A DNA stretch of 64,000 nucleotides, from assembly GCF_036226685.1 (NCBI RefSeq), contig NZ_CP109009.1:1-64000 (forward strand), read 5' to 3'. Positions 1-8,235 of this stretch are shown here, in pieces. The position numbers were made by a program, and so were the translations under genes. The first letter of the stretch is position 1, and each line of letters starts with the position of its first letter. The notes beneath the pieces were generated by a model. It worked only from the letters and a program-made list of their open reading frames with translations, was not told the origin of the DNA and made no database searches. Origin of the DNA: Streptomyces sp. NBC_00690. Its GTDB lineage: Bacteria; Actinomycetota; Actinomycetes; Streptomycetales; Streptomycetaceae.

Positions 1-300
1 GTACCACCTCGCTGCGCGAGGTGCAAGCGAACACCCAGGCTGCGCCTGGGTGTTGCGCTCCCGCTCCGCGGGAGCGCTGGTGTGATGCTGCGCATCACAC
101 TCACCTCCCTTGCTGCGCAAGGGAGGTGACGTCTCGTCCGCTGCGCTTCCGAGACGTAGCCAGGCTGTGCCTGGCCAGAGTGAGTCTTTCGTTTCACTCC
201 AGACCCTTGGAGGTGGGTCCGCTGCGCTCCCCCACCTGACGGTTGTTCTGGCTGCGCCTCCACAACGATTGGAGCCCGCTGGCGCGGGCTTGGCTGGCTG
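1..300. repeat. Archetypal Streptomyces telomere (end of linear replicon), outermost palindrome missing
   Basis: Tightly packed inverted repeats, nearly all with a TGC (GCA on the other strand) loop: stems at 5-12/16-23, 31-40/44-53, 55-64/68-77 (loop TCC), 81-88/92-99 and a 13-bp stem at 101-113/117-129. Weaker hairpins follow to about 300 (130-156, 160-178, 212-240, 270-292). Order, loop type and arm sequences are those I know from archetypal Streptomyces telomeres, where such hairpins on the 3' overhang are recognised by Tap/Tpg for end patching. The sequence begins at GTACCAC, which in the archetype follows the outermost palindrome, so about 13 bases of the end seem to be absent from this record. 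Several arms differ from the common form but keep pairing. Confidence 0.93.
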
Positions 301-442
301 GAAAGGGGTGGGGGTTGCTCGTTCGTGTTGGGTTTGAGTGTAGCGGGTGCATCAGGAAGATGCACCATGTACCGTTGGCGAAAACAAAGGACACCCCCAA
401 CCGCCCGGGATCTCCCCGGAATTTCGAGAGGAGTGACCGTAG

Positions 443-1079
443 ATGACCGGTCACCAGGAATCTACTGGACCTGATCCCGCGCTGAGCAGCGATTCTGTGC
501 GGCGGGTGAGTCAGTATCAGACGGCGGGCGTGAACGCCCGGTTAAAGCTGTTCGCGCTTCTGGAGGCGCAGGGCGTGTCCGCGGGCGAGGTGGTCGAGTT
601 GGGTGGCATGGCGCCGCGTTCGCGTGGCCCGCTTTCGCGGACGGCTGGGACGAAGGTGTGACGACGATGAGCGAGGCTCTGGTGGGCATCGCGGATCGGG
701 ACTGGTCACGGCGTGGCGGTCGGTCTGTCGGGGCTGCTGAACTGGCTGTACACATGGCGGACGTGAGGCGGCGTGAGCGGGTCTCTCTGGTGCGGCTGGA
801 GAGGTTCGTCCGGGAGTCCGTGCTGCCGTCCGCCCATCCGCAGACCACGGCGCGGCGCGGCGCCGGGCGCTGGAGGCGCTGGGTGAGGCCGGCGGTCTGT
901 GCACGGCCCTGACGGTGAGCAGCGGCGGGGGCGTCGTGGTCTGCACGCTCGATGCCGGGCACTACGACCCGGACGATCTGCCGGGGTTCAGGGACGGAAA
1001 CCCGGGCGGCTGGCACAAGGCTGATGTGTCGATCTGGAACGACTCGGGCCCCGCCTGCATTCCGCACGCGGCCGTCTGA
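443..1079 (+). pseudogene. Decayed telomere-adjacent gene of unknown function (several frameshifts)
   Basis: GAGAGGAG precedes an ATG at 443, and coding-like sequence runs to TGA at 1077-1079, but in three successive frames. The first part (443 to about 600) continues in another frame around 605-900 (reading ...AFADGWDEGVTTMSEALVG...) and the last part is in a third frame (about 870-1079, ending ...DVSIWNDSGPACIPHAAV). The C-terminal stretch has normal amino acid composition and strong GC3, so it was a real gene. I do not recognise the family. It lies between the telomere and the terminal helicase. At least two indels are needed to explain it, so it should not make a full protein. Confidence 0.55.
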
Positions 1080-1116
1080 AACACCACACGAATTCAATGC
1101 TCGGGGAGGCAAGGAA

Positions 1117-3783
1117 ATGTCAGCGATTCGACTCAAGGAACATCAGGTAGATCAGCGGTCCGCGTTTCGTCGGTGGGTGGGATTCCCTGCAAGGTCATCC
1201 GTGCCCCCGCAGGGTGCCCGAGGCACGATCGTGTCAGCGACCGGCTCGGGCAAGACGATCACGGCCGCCGCGTGCGCGCTGGAGTCGTTCGCGGGCGGCC
1301 GGATCCTCGTGACCCTGCCGACCTTGGACCTGCTCGCGCAGACTGCCCAGGCATGGCGCCTGGTGGGCCACCGGGCGCCGATGGTCGCGGTGTGCTCGCT
1401 GGAGAACGACGCGGTGCTGAACGAGTTGGGCGTACGGACCACGACGAATCCGATCCAGCTCGCCCTGTGGGCCGGGTCGGGGCCGGTCGTCGTGTTCGCT
1501 ACCTACGCCTCGCTGGTGGACCGCGAGGACATCGACGCACCGTTGGGCCAGCGGAAGGTTCGCGGGCCGCTGGAGGCCGCCCTGGCGGGCGGGGAGCGGC
1601 TCTACGGGCAGCAGATGAGCCCGTTCGACCTCGCGATCGTGGATGAGGCGCACGGAACCGCTGGGGATCTTGGCCGTCCATGGGCGGCCATCCACGACAA
1701 CACCCGCATCCCCGCCGACTTCCGGCTTTACCTCACCGCGACCCCGCGCATCCTCGCCGCACCCCGGCCGCAGAAGGGCGCGGACGGGCAGGAAGTAGAG
1801 CTGGCCTCGATGGGCCAGGACTCGCCAACCTACGGGCCGTGGCTGGCCGAGCTCGGTTTGAGCGAGGCGATCGAGCGGGAGATCCTCGCCGGGTTCGAGA
1901 TCGACGTCCTGGAAATCCGCGACCCCTCGCCGGTCCTCGGAGAGTCCGAAGAGGCGAAGCGGGGCCGGCGCCTGGCCCTGCTGCAAACCGCACTCTTGGA
2001 GCACGCGGCAGCGTACAACCTCCGTACCGTCATGACGTTCCACCAGAAGGTCGAGGAAGCAGCCACGTTCGCGGAGAAGCTGCCGGAGACCGCGGCCGCG
2101 CTGTACGCCAACGACACCACAGGTGATGACCTGGCCGCCGCGGACAAGCTGCCGAGGTCGTCGATCGACGCGGAGTTCTACGAGCTGGAAGCCGGACGCC
2201 ACGTACCCCCGGACCGTGTCTGGTCGGCGTGGCTGTGCGGCGACCACCTGGTGGCCGAACGCCGGGAGGCACTGCGTCAATTCGCCAACGGCATCGACGC
2301 GGCCGGGCGCCGGGTGCACCGCGCGTTCCTCGCCAGCGTTCGCGTTCTCGGAGAAGGCGTCGACATCACCGGCACCAGGGGCGTCGACTCGATCTGCTTC
2401 GCCGACACCCGCGGCTCCCAAGTCGAGATCGTCCAGAACATCGGCCGCGCGCTACGGCTCAACAAGGACGGCAGCACGAAGATCGCGCGCATCCTCGTGC
2501 CGGTCTTCCTGGAACCCGGCGAAGACCCGACCGATATGGTTGCTTCCGCCAGTTTTCGCCCACTTGTAGCAGTCCTCCAGGGCCTGCGCTCGCATGATGA
2601 GCGACTTGTTGAGCAGCTCGCTTCCCGTGCGCTCACCAGCGGGAAGCGCAAGATTCATGTCCGGCGTGACGAGGACGGACAGATCGTCGGGGCCGGTGGC
2701 GAGGGTGACGGCGACGACCAAGAGGACGACGACACCCAGGCCGCCGCCGAAGCGGCGCTGCTGCACTTCTCCACACCCCGGGACGCGGCGACCATCGCCG
2801 CCTTCTTGCGCACCCGGGTGTACCGGCCCGAGTCGCTGGTGTGGCTAGAGGGCTACCAAGCCCTCATCCGCTGGCGGAAAGAGAACCAGATCACCGGCGT
2901 CCACGCCGTGCCCTATGACGTTGAGGTCGAAGTGGGGGTGACGAAGGACTTCCCCCTCGGGCGGTGGGTGCACCAGCAGCGGAAGGCGCTGCGGGCAGGT
3001 GAACTGGAGGAGCGGCGCAAAACCCTGCTGGACGCCCCGGAAGCCGGGATGGTCTGGGAGCCGGGCGAGGAAGCGTGGGAGAGCAAGCTCGCCGCACTCC
3101 GGTCGTATCGGCGGGCCACGGGGCACCTCGCGCCACGTCAGGACGCGGTGTGGGGCGAGGGCGAGGCGATGGTGCCCATCGGGCAGCACCTCGCCAACCT
3201 CCGCCGGAAAGGCGGCCTGGGCAAGGACGCGGAGCGAGCCACCATGCGCGCGCAGCAGCTCACCGCGATCGATGAGGACTGGAACTGCCCCTGGCCACTC
3301 AACTGGCAACGCCACTACCGCGTCCTCGCCGACCTCGTCGACGCCGACGGCTACCTGCCCCACATCCAACCCGGCGTCCACTTCGACAGCGATGACATCG
3401 GCACATGGCTCGCACGGCAACAAGAACCAGGCACCTGGAAACAACTCACCAGTGAACAGCAGGAGCGGCTAACCGCACTGGGCGTGAAGCCTGGTGGGGT
3501 TCCGACTCCCACCCCAGCAGCGGCTGGCGTGGCGAAGGGGACGGGCAAAGCCCAGGCGGCGTTCCAACGCGGCCTCGCAGCCCTCGCGCAGTGGGTGGAA
3601 CGGGAAGGCGCGGGCCGGCCCGTACCGAGAGGACACGCCGAACCGATCGCGGTCGACGACCAGACGGAACCAGTGGTGGTGAAGCTGGGTGTGTGGGTCT
3701 CCAACACCAAGAGCCGGCGGGACAAGCTCACCGCGGAGCAGCGGGACGCACTACGGGAGTTGGGCATGGAGTGGGCGGCGTAG
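1117..3783 (+). CDS. Telomere-linked superfamily 2 helicase with helicase-associated (HA) domains
   Basis: The predicted protein has 888 residues. ATG 1117 follows GGGGAGGCAAGGAA, so I prefer it to in-frame starts further upstream. The N-terminal half is an SF2 helicase/translocase core: Walker A ATGSGKT near residues 40-50, a VDEAH Walker B box, a TATPR motif III, and a C-terminal helicase lobe with GEGVD and QNIGRALR (motif VI). The C-terminal third holds repeated W-rich HA modules ending in a basic K-LGVWVSNTKSRRDKLT segment. HA-domain helicases are typical first genes at Streptomyces linear ends and have been linked to end maintenance or conjugal transfer of linear replicons. The protein is probably cytoplasmic and DNA-bound. 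The core looks intact, while fragments of its tail occur at four other places in this window. The exact role is inferred from position and family. Confidence 0.88.
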   Translation: MSAIRLKEHQVDQRSAFRRWVGFPARSSVPPQGARGTIVSATGSGKTITAAACALESFAGGRILVTLPTLDLLAQTAQAWRLVGHRAPMVAVCSLENDAVLNELGVRTTTNPIQLALWAGSGPVVVFATYASLVDREDIDAPLGQRKVRGPLEAALAGGERLYGQQMSPFDLAIVDEAHGTAGDLGRPWAAIHDNTRIPADFRLYLTATPRILAAPRPQKGADGQEVELASMGQDSPTYGPWLAELGLSEAIEREILAGFEIDVLEIRDPSPVLGESEEAKRGRRLALLQTALLEHAAAYNLRTVMTFHQKVEEAATFAEKLPETAAALYANDTTGDDLAAADKLPRSSIDAEFYELEAGRHVPPDRVWSAWLCGDHLVAERREALRQFANGIDAAGRRVHRAFLASVRVLGEGVDITGTRGVDSICFADTRGSQVEIVQNIGRALRLNKDGSTKIARILVPVFLEPGEDPTDMVASASFRPLVAVLQGLRSHDERLVEQLASRALTSGKRKIHVRRDEDGQIVGAGGEGDGDDQEDDDTQAAAEAALLHFSTPRDAATIAAFLRTRVYRPESLVWLEGYQALIRWRKENQITGVHAVPYDVEVEVGVTKDFPLGRWVHQQRKALRAGELEERRKTLLDAPEAGMVWEPGEEAWESKLAALRSYRRATGHLAPRQDAVWGEGEAMVPIGQHLANLRRKGGLGKDAERATMRAQQLTAIDEDWNCPWPLNWQRHYRVLADLVDADGYLPHIQPGVHFDSDDIGTWLARQQEPGTWKQLTSEQQERLTALGVKPGGVPTPTPAAAGVAKGTGKAQAAFQRGLAALAQWVEREGAGRPVPRGHAEPIAVDDQTEPVVVKLGVWVSNTKSRRDKLTAEQRDALRELGMEWAA

Positions 3784-3852
3784 CCGCGGTCAACGGCGAG
3801 CCCGCAGAGCGCGGGCCAGCATCCGGAACAGGAACGAGCAGAAGAGAAGCCG

Positions 3853-4410
3853 GTGGAGAACATTCTGTGGCTCGACGAGGAGACCCTCCGGGCGCGGATC
3901 GGTGTGTGCCGCCGTGCCGACGGAATGAGCGTGGGCGATATCGAGGCGGCGCTCGCGGACGCCGAGGGATACGCGGCCGAGGCCGAGGCGGAAGTGCGGC
4001 AGCCGTCGCCCGGACGGCCATCATTCATGCCCGACCCCGAGGTCGAAGCGGCCGACTGCGCGGCCCGCGTCGCCGAGTGGCGCCACGTGCTCGACCTAAC
4101 GCGGGCGCAGAACTGGGAATCGTATGTGCCCGCGCGGGATGAGGTGGGCAGCCGGTGCGCCGCGGACTACGAGAGCTGGCGGCAAAGCGTCCTCACCCGA
4201 GCCCGCGAGACCGAGCAGCGGCAGCGGGACGCGGTCCACGAACTCAACGCCGACATCCGGCTCAACGCCACCATCGGACGCCGTATCCGGAGCCTGAGCC
4301 TGAGCCAACGGTACGGAATCACGCCTGAACAACTCCTCACCCAACTCGCCGGGCAAGCCGTAATGACCGGCGACGGCACCGTGGCGGTCGAGCCCTTCAC
4401 ACCGAGCTGA
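3853..4410 (+). CDS. Hypothetical acidic, helical protein downstream of the terminal helicase
   Basis: The 185-residue product begins at GTG 3853, with AGAAGAGAAG just upstream, 69 bases after the helicase stop, so co-transcription is likely. The sequence is rich in Ala, Glu and Arg with long predicted helices (residues about 30-60 and 105-140) and no signal peptide or membrane segment. The last 50 residues (SLSQRYGITPEQLLTQLAGQ) look like a small helix-turn-helix or helical bundle. I do not recognise a family. Its place suggests a partner of the HA helicase or another end-linked accessory protein, but that is inference from neighbourhood only. Confidence 0.7.
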   Translation: MENILWLDEETLRARIGVCRRADGMSVGDIEAALADAEGYAAEAEAEVRQPSPGRPSFMPDPEVEAADCAARVAEWRHVLDLTRAQNWESYVPARDEVGSRCAADYESWRQSVLTRARETEQRQRDAVHELNADIRLNATIGRRIRSLSLSQRYGITPEQLLTQLAGQAVMTGDGTVAVEPFTPS

Positions 4411-4460
4411 GGCTCCCGGCCGCCGGCTGCTGAACCGCATGCGCACGGGGCTCCGGAACT

Positions 4461-4632
4461 ATGGATTCCCGCGTCACTGAACAGGCTTTTCTCACGAGCC
4501 AGCACGCAGATTTCTCAGCAAGTGCGCCGCCGCTACACGTAGCCCATGCCCTGCCATCAGGAGATTCCTCTCTCTACCAGTCGGACATCTCCGTGAGAAT
4601 TTTCCCGGGCGACGAAGCGAGACTCAGCAACT
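4461..4632 (+). repeat. Leader shared with 23.92-24.09 kb (direct repeat, about 170 bp)
   Basis: From GATTCCCGCGT through GGCGACGAAGCGAGA this stretch matches 23923-24085 at most positions, with no large gaps. In both places it directly precedes a copy of the helicase tail, but it is not part of the helicase gene at 1117. Both copies stay open in the same frame, yet several differences change the amino acid, which suggests conservation as DNA rather than as protein. It may be a promoter/leader carried along with HA-tail copies, or a recombination end. Confidence 0.7.
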
Positions 4633-5648
4633 TCGCTACCCCCCGCGACGCCGCCGACATCGCCGCCCTCACCCGCTGCCGCGTCATCCGGCCCCAGTCC
4701 CTGGTCTGGCTCGAGGGCTACCAAGCCCTCACCCGCTGGCGAGCTGAGAACGGGATCACCGGCCTGTATGCCGTCGCCTATGACGTCGAGACCCCAGTCG
4801 GAACGACGAAGACGTTCCCGCTTGGCCGATGGGTGCACCAACAGAGAAAAGCGCTGCGGGCCGGAGAACTCGACCCCCACCGCAAAACCCTCCTCGACGA
4901 AGCCGGAATGGTCTGGGAACCAGGCGACGAAGCATGGGAGAACAAACTCGCCGCCCTCCGCTCCTACCACCGTACGCACGGGCACCTCGCACCCCGACAA
5001 GACACCCTCTGGGGCGAAGGCGAGGGAGAAGGCCTGGTGCCGGTTGGACAGCACATGGCCAACCTCCGCCGCAAGGATGGCCTCGGCAAAGACCCGAAGC
5101 GGGCTGCCGCACGCGCGGCACAGCTCACCGCGATCGATGAGGACTGGAACTGCCCCTGGCCACTCGACTGGCAACGCCACTACGCCGTACTACACGACCT
5201 AGCCGCCGACGAGGGCGATGGCGCCCTGCCCGAGATTCAGCCCGGGGTGCTGTTCGAGGACGATGACATCGGACGATGGCTGGAGCGCCAGAAGAACCCG
5301 GGCACCTGGAAACAGCTCTCCGAGGAGCAGCAGCAGCGGCTGTTGAAGCTGGGCCTACAGCCCGACCAGGCCCCGGCCCACGCCCCGACGGCAAGCCACA
5401 CGACGAAGGGGCCGAGCAAAGCGCAGCAAGCATTCCAACGCGGCCTCGCGGCCCTCACCCAGTGGGTCGAGCGGGAAGGCAATCGGCCGGTCCCACGCGG
5501 CGCGGTCGTCGAGATCGAGGTCGATGGCCAGGACGAGCCGGTGCCGGTGAAGCTTGGCGTGTGGGTCTCGAACACCAAGTCGAGGCGGGACAAGCTCACT
5601 CAGGAGCAACTCGTTGCCCTACGGGAGCTCGGTATCGCTTGGGCATGA
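4461..5648 (+). CDS. HA-domain-only protein (helicase tail without helicase core)
   Basis: The reading frame codes for up to 395 residues. From about residue 55 (LSNFATPRDAADIAAL) to the end it parallels the last 340 residues of the terminal helicase, including EGYQALTRWRAENGITG, the conserved TAIDEDWNCPWP block and the basic SNTKSRRDKLT tail. The ATPase core is absent. ATG 4461 has only a weak ribosome site, and GTG 4593 close to the homology boundary is an alternative giving 351 residues. HA domains are thought to bind nucleic acid, so this could be a stand-alone DNA-binding protein or simply a headless duplicate. The frame is undamaged, unlike the copy at 24 kb, which favours a recently working gene. 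Convergent with the defence operon, with a hairpin in between. Confidence 0.7.
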   Translation: MDSRVTEQAFLTSQHADFSASAPPLHVAHALPSGDSSLYQSDISVRIFPGDEARLSNFATPRDAADIAALTRCRVIRPQSLVWLEGYQALTRWRAENGITGLYAVAYDVETPVGTTKTFPLGRWVHQQRKALRAGELDPHRKTLLDEAGMVWEPGDEAWENKLAALRSYHRTHGHLAPRQDTLWGEGEGEGLVPVGQHMANLRRKDGLGKDPKRAAARAAQLTAIDEDWNCPWPLDWQRHYAVLHDLAADEGDGALPEIQPGVLFEDDDIGRWLERQKNPGTWKQLSEEQQQRLLKLGLQPDQAPAHAPTASHTTKGPSKAQQAFQRGLAALTQWVEREGNRPVPRGAVVEIEVDGQDEPVPVKLGVWVSNTKSRRDKLTQEQLVALRELGIAWA

Positions 5649-5691
5649 CTCTGGCACCGACCCATCGGTGCGCTAACCAGACAGCGCCGAG

Positions 5692-5729
5692 CCCGCAGTC
5701 CCCAAGGGAACGCCTGCCGGGACTGCGGG
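5692..5729. terminator. Bidirectional hairpin terminator between convergent genes
   Basis: Perfect 11-bp stem, CCCGCAGTCCC at 5692-5702 pairing with GGGACTGCGGG at 5719-5729, loop 16 bases, midway between the HA-only gene ending at 5648 and the ATPase gene ending at 5750. No long U tract, as is usual in Streptomyces. Confidence 0.75.
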
Positions 5730-5749
5730 TTGCAGATTCGACTGGTGTC

Positions 5750-7669
5750 TCAGCTGCTGTCGCCACTCTGATCAATTTCTGTGTCCGGGGCCTCTTGCCC
5801 GGCGGTCGCTTCTGGGACGAGGCGATCGGTGTCCGACAGTTTTAGCGCGCGGTGAACTCCCGAGATGGGCGGGGGATCGTTGTCCGCCACGATGATCTGC
5901 AGGTCATCGATGTGCTGGAGGGCAGCGCTGAGCAGGGTGGTGTACATCTTGCGTAGCCGCTCGAGATCGATGCCTTCGTGGCCGACGTTGTTGCTGAGGC
6001 CGTCGATGATCAGGATGTTCGGGAGCGGAATGCTGTTGTCCCGCAGGGCAACAAGTTGGTGTGCGAGGACGTGCGCCACGTTGACGAGGACTTCCACTCC
6101 CTGAGAGCCGAGGTCTGAGAAGGACCGGCCGTCGACGATGGGCAGGTACGTCTTGCGACTGATGTACGTGCCTGCCGGTTCTTCGAATCGTGGGGTGTCG
6201 AAGGCGCGGAGGATCGTCTCGAAGGCTTCATCGAGTTTCCGCAGTCGTTCTTGGACGGCAGGGTTGCTGTGCCTGGAAGCGTCGATGCTCGCGTTGAGAG
6301 ATTCTTGTTCCTGCTCAAGCTCGGCGATGCGGCGTGCCTGCTTCTGGGAACGCTCGTACAACGACAGGGCTTGTTCCAGGCTGATCAAGCGTTCTTCAAG
6401 CCGGGCTTGTTCGGCGGCGGTGGCGCGGATGCGGTCGGTCTGATCGCTGACGAAGGCTGACGTGGCTCGGTCTAGCTGTGCTCCGAGGTCGTTGCGGAGA
6501 CGGGCGTGGCCTGCGCGTGCGGCCTGGAGTTCTTCGATTCTTTTCGTGCTGCGCTCGATGAGTTGCTTGGTTTCCGAAACCTGCTCGATCACCCGGTCCT
6601 GCTCGCTGGCGAGGGATGACGGTGCCGCGGTCTGCGGAGGGGTCTGCAGGCACAGTCGGCAGGTGTGGTCGTCACCGCGCTCTGGGATGCCGGACCCGCA
6701 ACGGGGACAGGTGTGGAACTCGAAGTCGTTGAGAAGCCGTTCCGCGACGAGTGCGCGGGTGAGGCGACGGCTTTGGGCGATGAGCTGGTCGTGTAGCTCG
6801 CGCAGGTTGGCTACCGCCGCAGATTCCGCGGCGGTAGCCATGTCGATGCGCGCGAGTTCGCTTTCAGCATCAGCAATCCGAGAGCGCAGGGTCACCGTGG
6901 AAGGGTCGGTGAGCTCACTCGTTAGTTGCTGATCCGCTGTGCGTGCCGCCCGAAGCTTGGTCTCAGTGGCTGTGCGCTGCACCTCCAGCTGGGCTTGTGA
7001 GCCGAAGGCTGTCTCAGCCAAGAGTCGTTCCAGGGTGACGGAGTCCGCAGTGAGGGCCTTGAGCTCCGTGGACACTTCGCGAAGCCGTTCCCGAAGTCCG
7101 GTGGATTCAGGGTCATGGATGCCGTACAAAATCTCGAAGACGTAGCGGCGTTTGATGTTCTTCGCGTGGTTGTCAGCGGTGCCGAAGACAGAGGCGTCGA
7201 TCTCCTTCTGTCTCAGGACGCAGTACATGAGGTAGTCGCTTGCCGTCACGGGGACAAGCGGGCTCGTTTGGTCGGTTGGGGCTCGCGGCACCTTGATGCG
7301 AGGCAGGCCGAGGCGGTCGAGGAGCCAGTCGCGGAAGGTGTGGTCGTAGCCGGCCTGGAGTTCGCTGGCCGGCAACCGCCAGGCTTCCTCTTGGCCTCCG
7401 ATCTCGGCGATATCGACCTTGGCGGTCGTCGTGGTGACAAGGGGGCGGACGATGCGGAAGCGGCGGTCGCCGATGAGTACGGTGCCGGCCATGGTGCGCC
7501 CTCGGAGCTCGGGGACGACGCTTACATCGGCGCCGAGCAAGGCCCGAAGGCAGCTGATCGTCGCCGTCTTACCGCCGCTCATGGCGCCAGTAATGGCGTT
7601 CATCCCACGCTCGAACCGGATGCGGCGGCTGGTTCCGACCAGGTGCAGTTCTTCGATCCGGATTCTCAC
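5750..7669 (-). CDS. SMC-like ABC ATPase with central zinc ribbon (ATPase of an ABC-3C defence operon)
   Basis: The 639-residue protein starts at GTG 7669, which overlaps the stop of the upstream gene by four bases (GTGA). Residues 1-45 hold a strand-rich start and the Walker A GAMSGGKT. Long coiled-coil arms follow, interrupted by a zinc ribbon (CPRCG, then CRLC about 16 residues later), as in Rad50/SMC-like ATPases. The C-terminal lobe carries a degenerate signature (SDLGSQGVEV), Walker B NILIIDGLSNNVG and an IIVADND switch. Third and last gene of the operon. In ABC three-component systems such an ATPase works with a middle component and an effector protein and is thought to sense invading DNA or replication states. 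Cytoplasmic. Assignment rests on domain layout and operon order. Confidence 0.85.
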   Translation of the reverse strand: MRIRIEELHLVGTSRRIRFERGMNAITGAMSGGKTATISCLRALLGADVSVVPELRGRTMAGTVLIGDRRFRIVRPLVTTTTAKVDIAEIGGQEEAWRLPASELQAGYDHTFRDWLLDRLGLPRIKVPRAPTDQTSPLVPVTASDYLMYCVLRQKEIDASVFGTADNHAKNIKRRYVFEILYGIHDPESTGLRERLREVSTELKALTADSVTLERLLAETAFGSQAQLEVQRTATETKLRAARTADQQLTSELTDPSTVTLRSRIADAESELARIDMATAAESAAVANLRELHDQLIAQSRRLTRALVAERLLNDFEFHTCPRCGSGIPERGDDHTCRLCLQTPPQTAAPSSLASEQDRVIEQVSETKQLIERSTKRIEELQAARAGHARLRNDLGAQLDRATSAFVSDQTDRIRATAAEQARLEERLISLEQALSLYERSQKQARRIAELEQEQESLNASIDASRHSNPAVQERLRKLDEAFETILRAFDTPRFEEPAGTYISRKTYLPIVDGRSFSDLGSQGVEVLVNVAHVLAHQLVALRDNSIPLPNILIIDGLSNNVGHEGIDLERLRKMYTTLLSAALQHIDDLQIIVADNDPPPISGVHRALKLSDTDRLVPEATAGQEAPDTEIDQSGDSS

Positions 7670-8235
7670 AGCTGTGTCCCCCAGTCCGCCTCGACGATGT
7701 CGGGGAACGCTCGATAGATCATGTCTTTGAGAGTGGTGCCGGTGAGGTTGAAGTGCCGGCGCAGGAGCCGGGCCCGATCGCGTACGGGGCGCCAGCTTTC
7801 GGATTCGGCAAGGGCTTGCGCAACCGCTCTTCCGGCTGGCGTGGTGCGGTAGGTCGCGACCGCGTTCTCGTGCTTGGGCTCGATGAGGCCCTTGCCTGTC
7901 AGAGCACCGAGGAGGGCGTAGTAAGCGGGGTCCCAGGGGCCATAGCGATAGCGGATCATGCTCTGCTCGATGGCTCCTGTCAGCCACGGATCGTCGCCTG
8001 GGTCGGCGTCGGGTCGGCGCTCGGCCATCAAATGGTTGAAGTGCTCGGGGTAGCGCAGGAGAAAGTCAAGTTTGGCGAGCTTCATCCTGCCTTCGATGCC
8101 TTTGGATGCTGCTGTCTCGGAGAAGGCGTCGATGAGGACAAGAAGCCTGGCTTGGGCGTCGACGGAAGGAGGGAGTCCGTCTGGATACTCCGGGGGCGCA
8201 GTGGGGGGCGGGGCGATATCAGGCAGGAGACTCAT
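7666..8235 (-). CDS. Middle component (MC) of the ABC-3C operon
   Basis: The 189-residue product starts at ATG 8235 behind GGGGGA, overlapping the end of the nuclease gene by 17 bases, and its stop overlaps the ATPase start by 4 bases. The protein is mostly helical: LAKLDFLLRYPEHFNHLM, then a charged segment, the aromatic YRYGPWDPAYYALLGALTGKGLI and a winged-helix-like end. Small proteins of this type with an LxxLDFLLRYP segment sit between nuclease and ATPase in ABC-3C systems and are believed to bridge the two. There are no catalytic motifs. The tight double overlap implies coupled translation and fixed stoichiometry. Confidence 0.78.
   Translation of the reverse strand: MSLLPDIAPPPTAPPEYPDGLPPSVDAQARLLVLIDAFSETAASKGIEGRMKLAKLDFLLRYPEHFNHLMAERRPDADPGDDPWLTGAIEQSMIRYRYGPWDPAYYALLGALTGKGLIEPKHENAVATYRTTPAGRAVAQALAESESWRPVRDRARLLRRHFNLTGTTLKDMIYRAFPDIVEADWGTQL

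Noticed and set aside
1..300. Small frames in the telomere
   Set aside because: They follow from the hairpins; no ribosome site.
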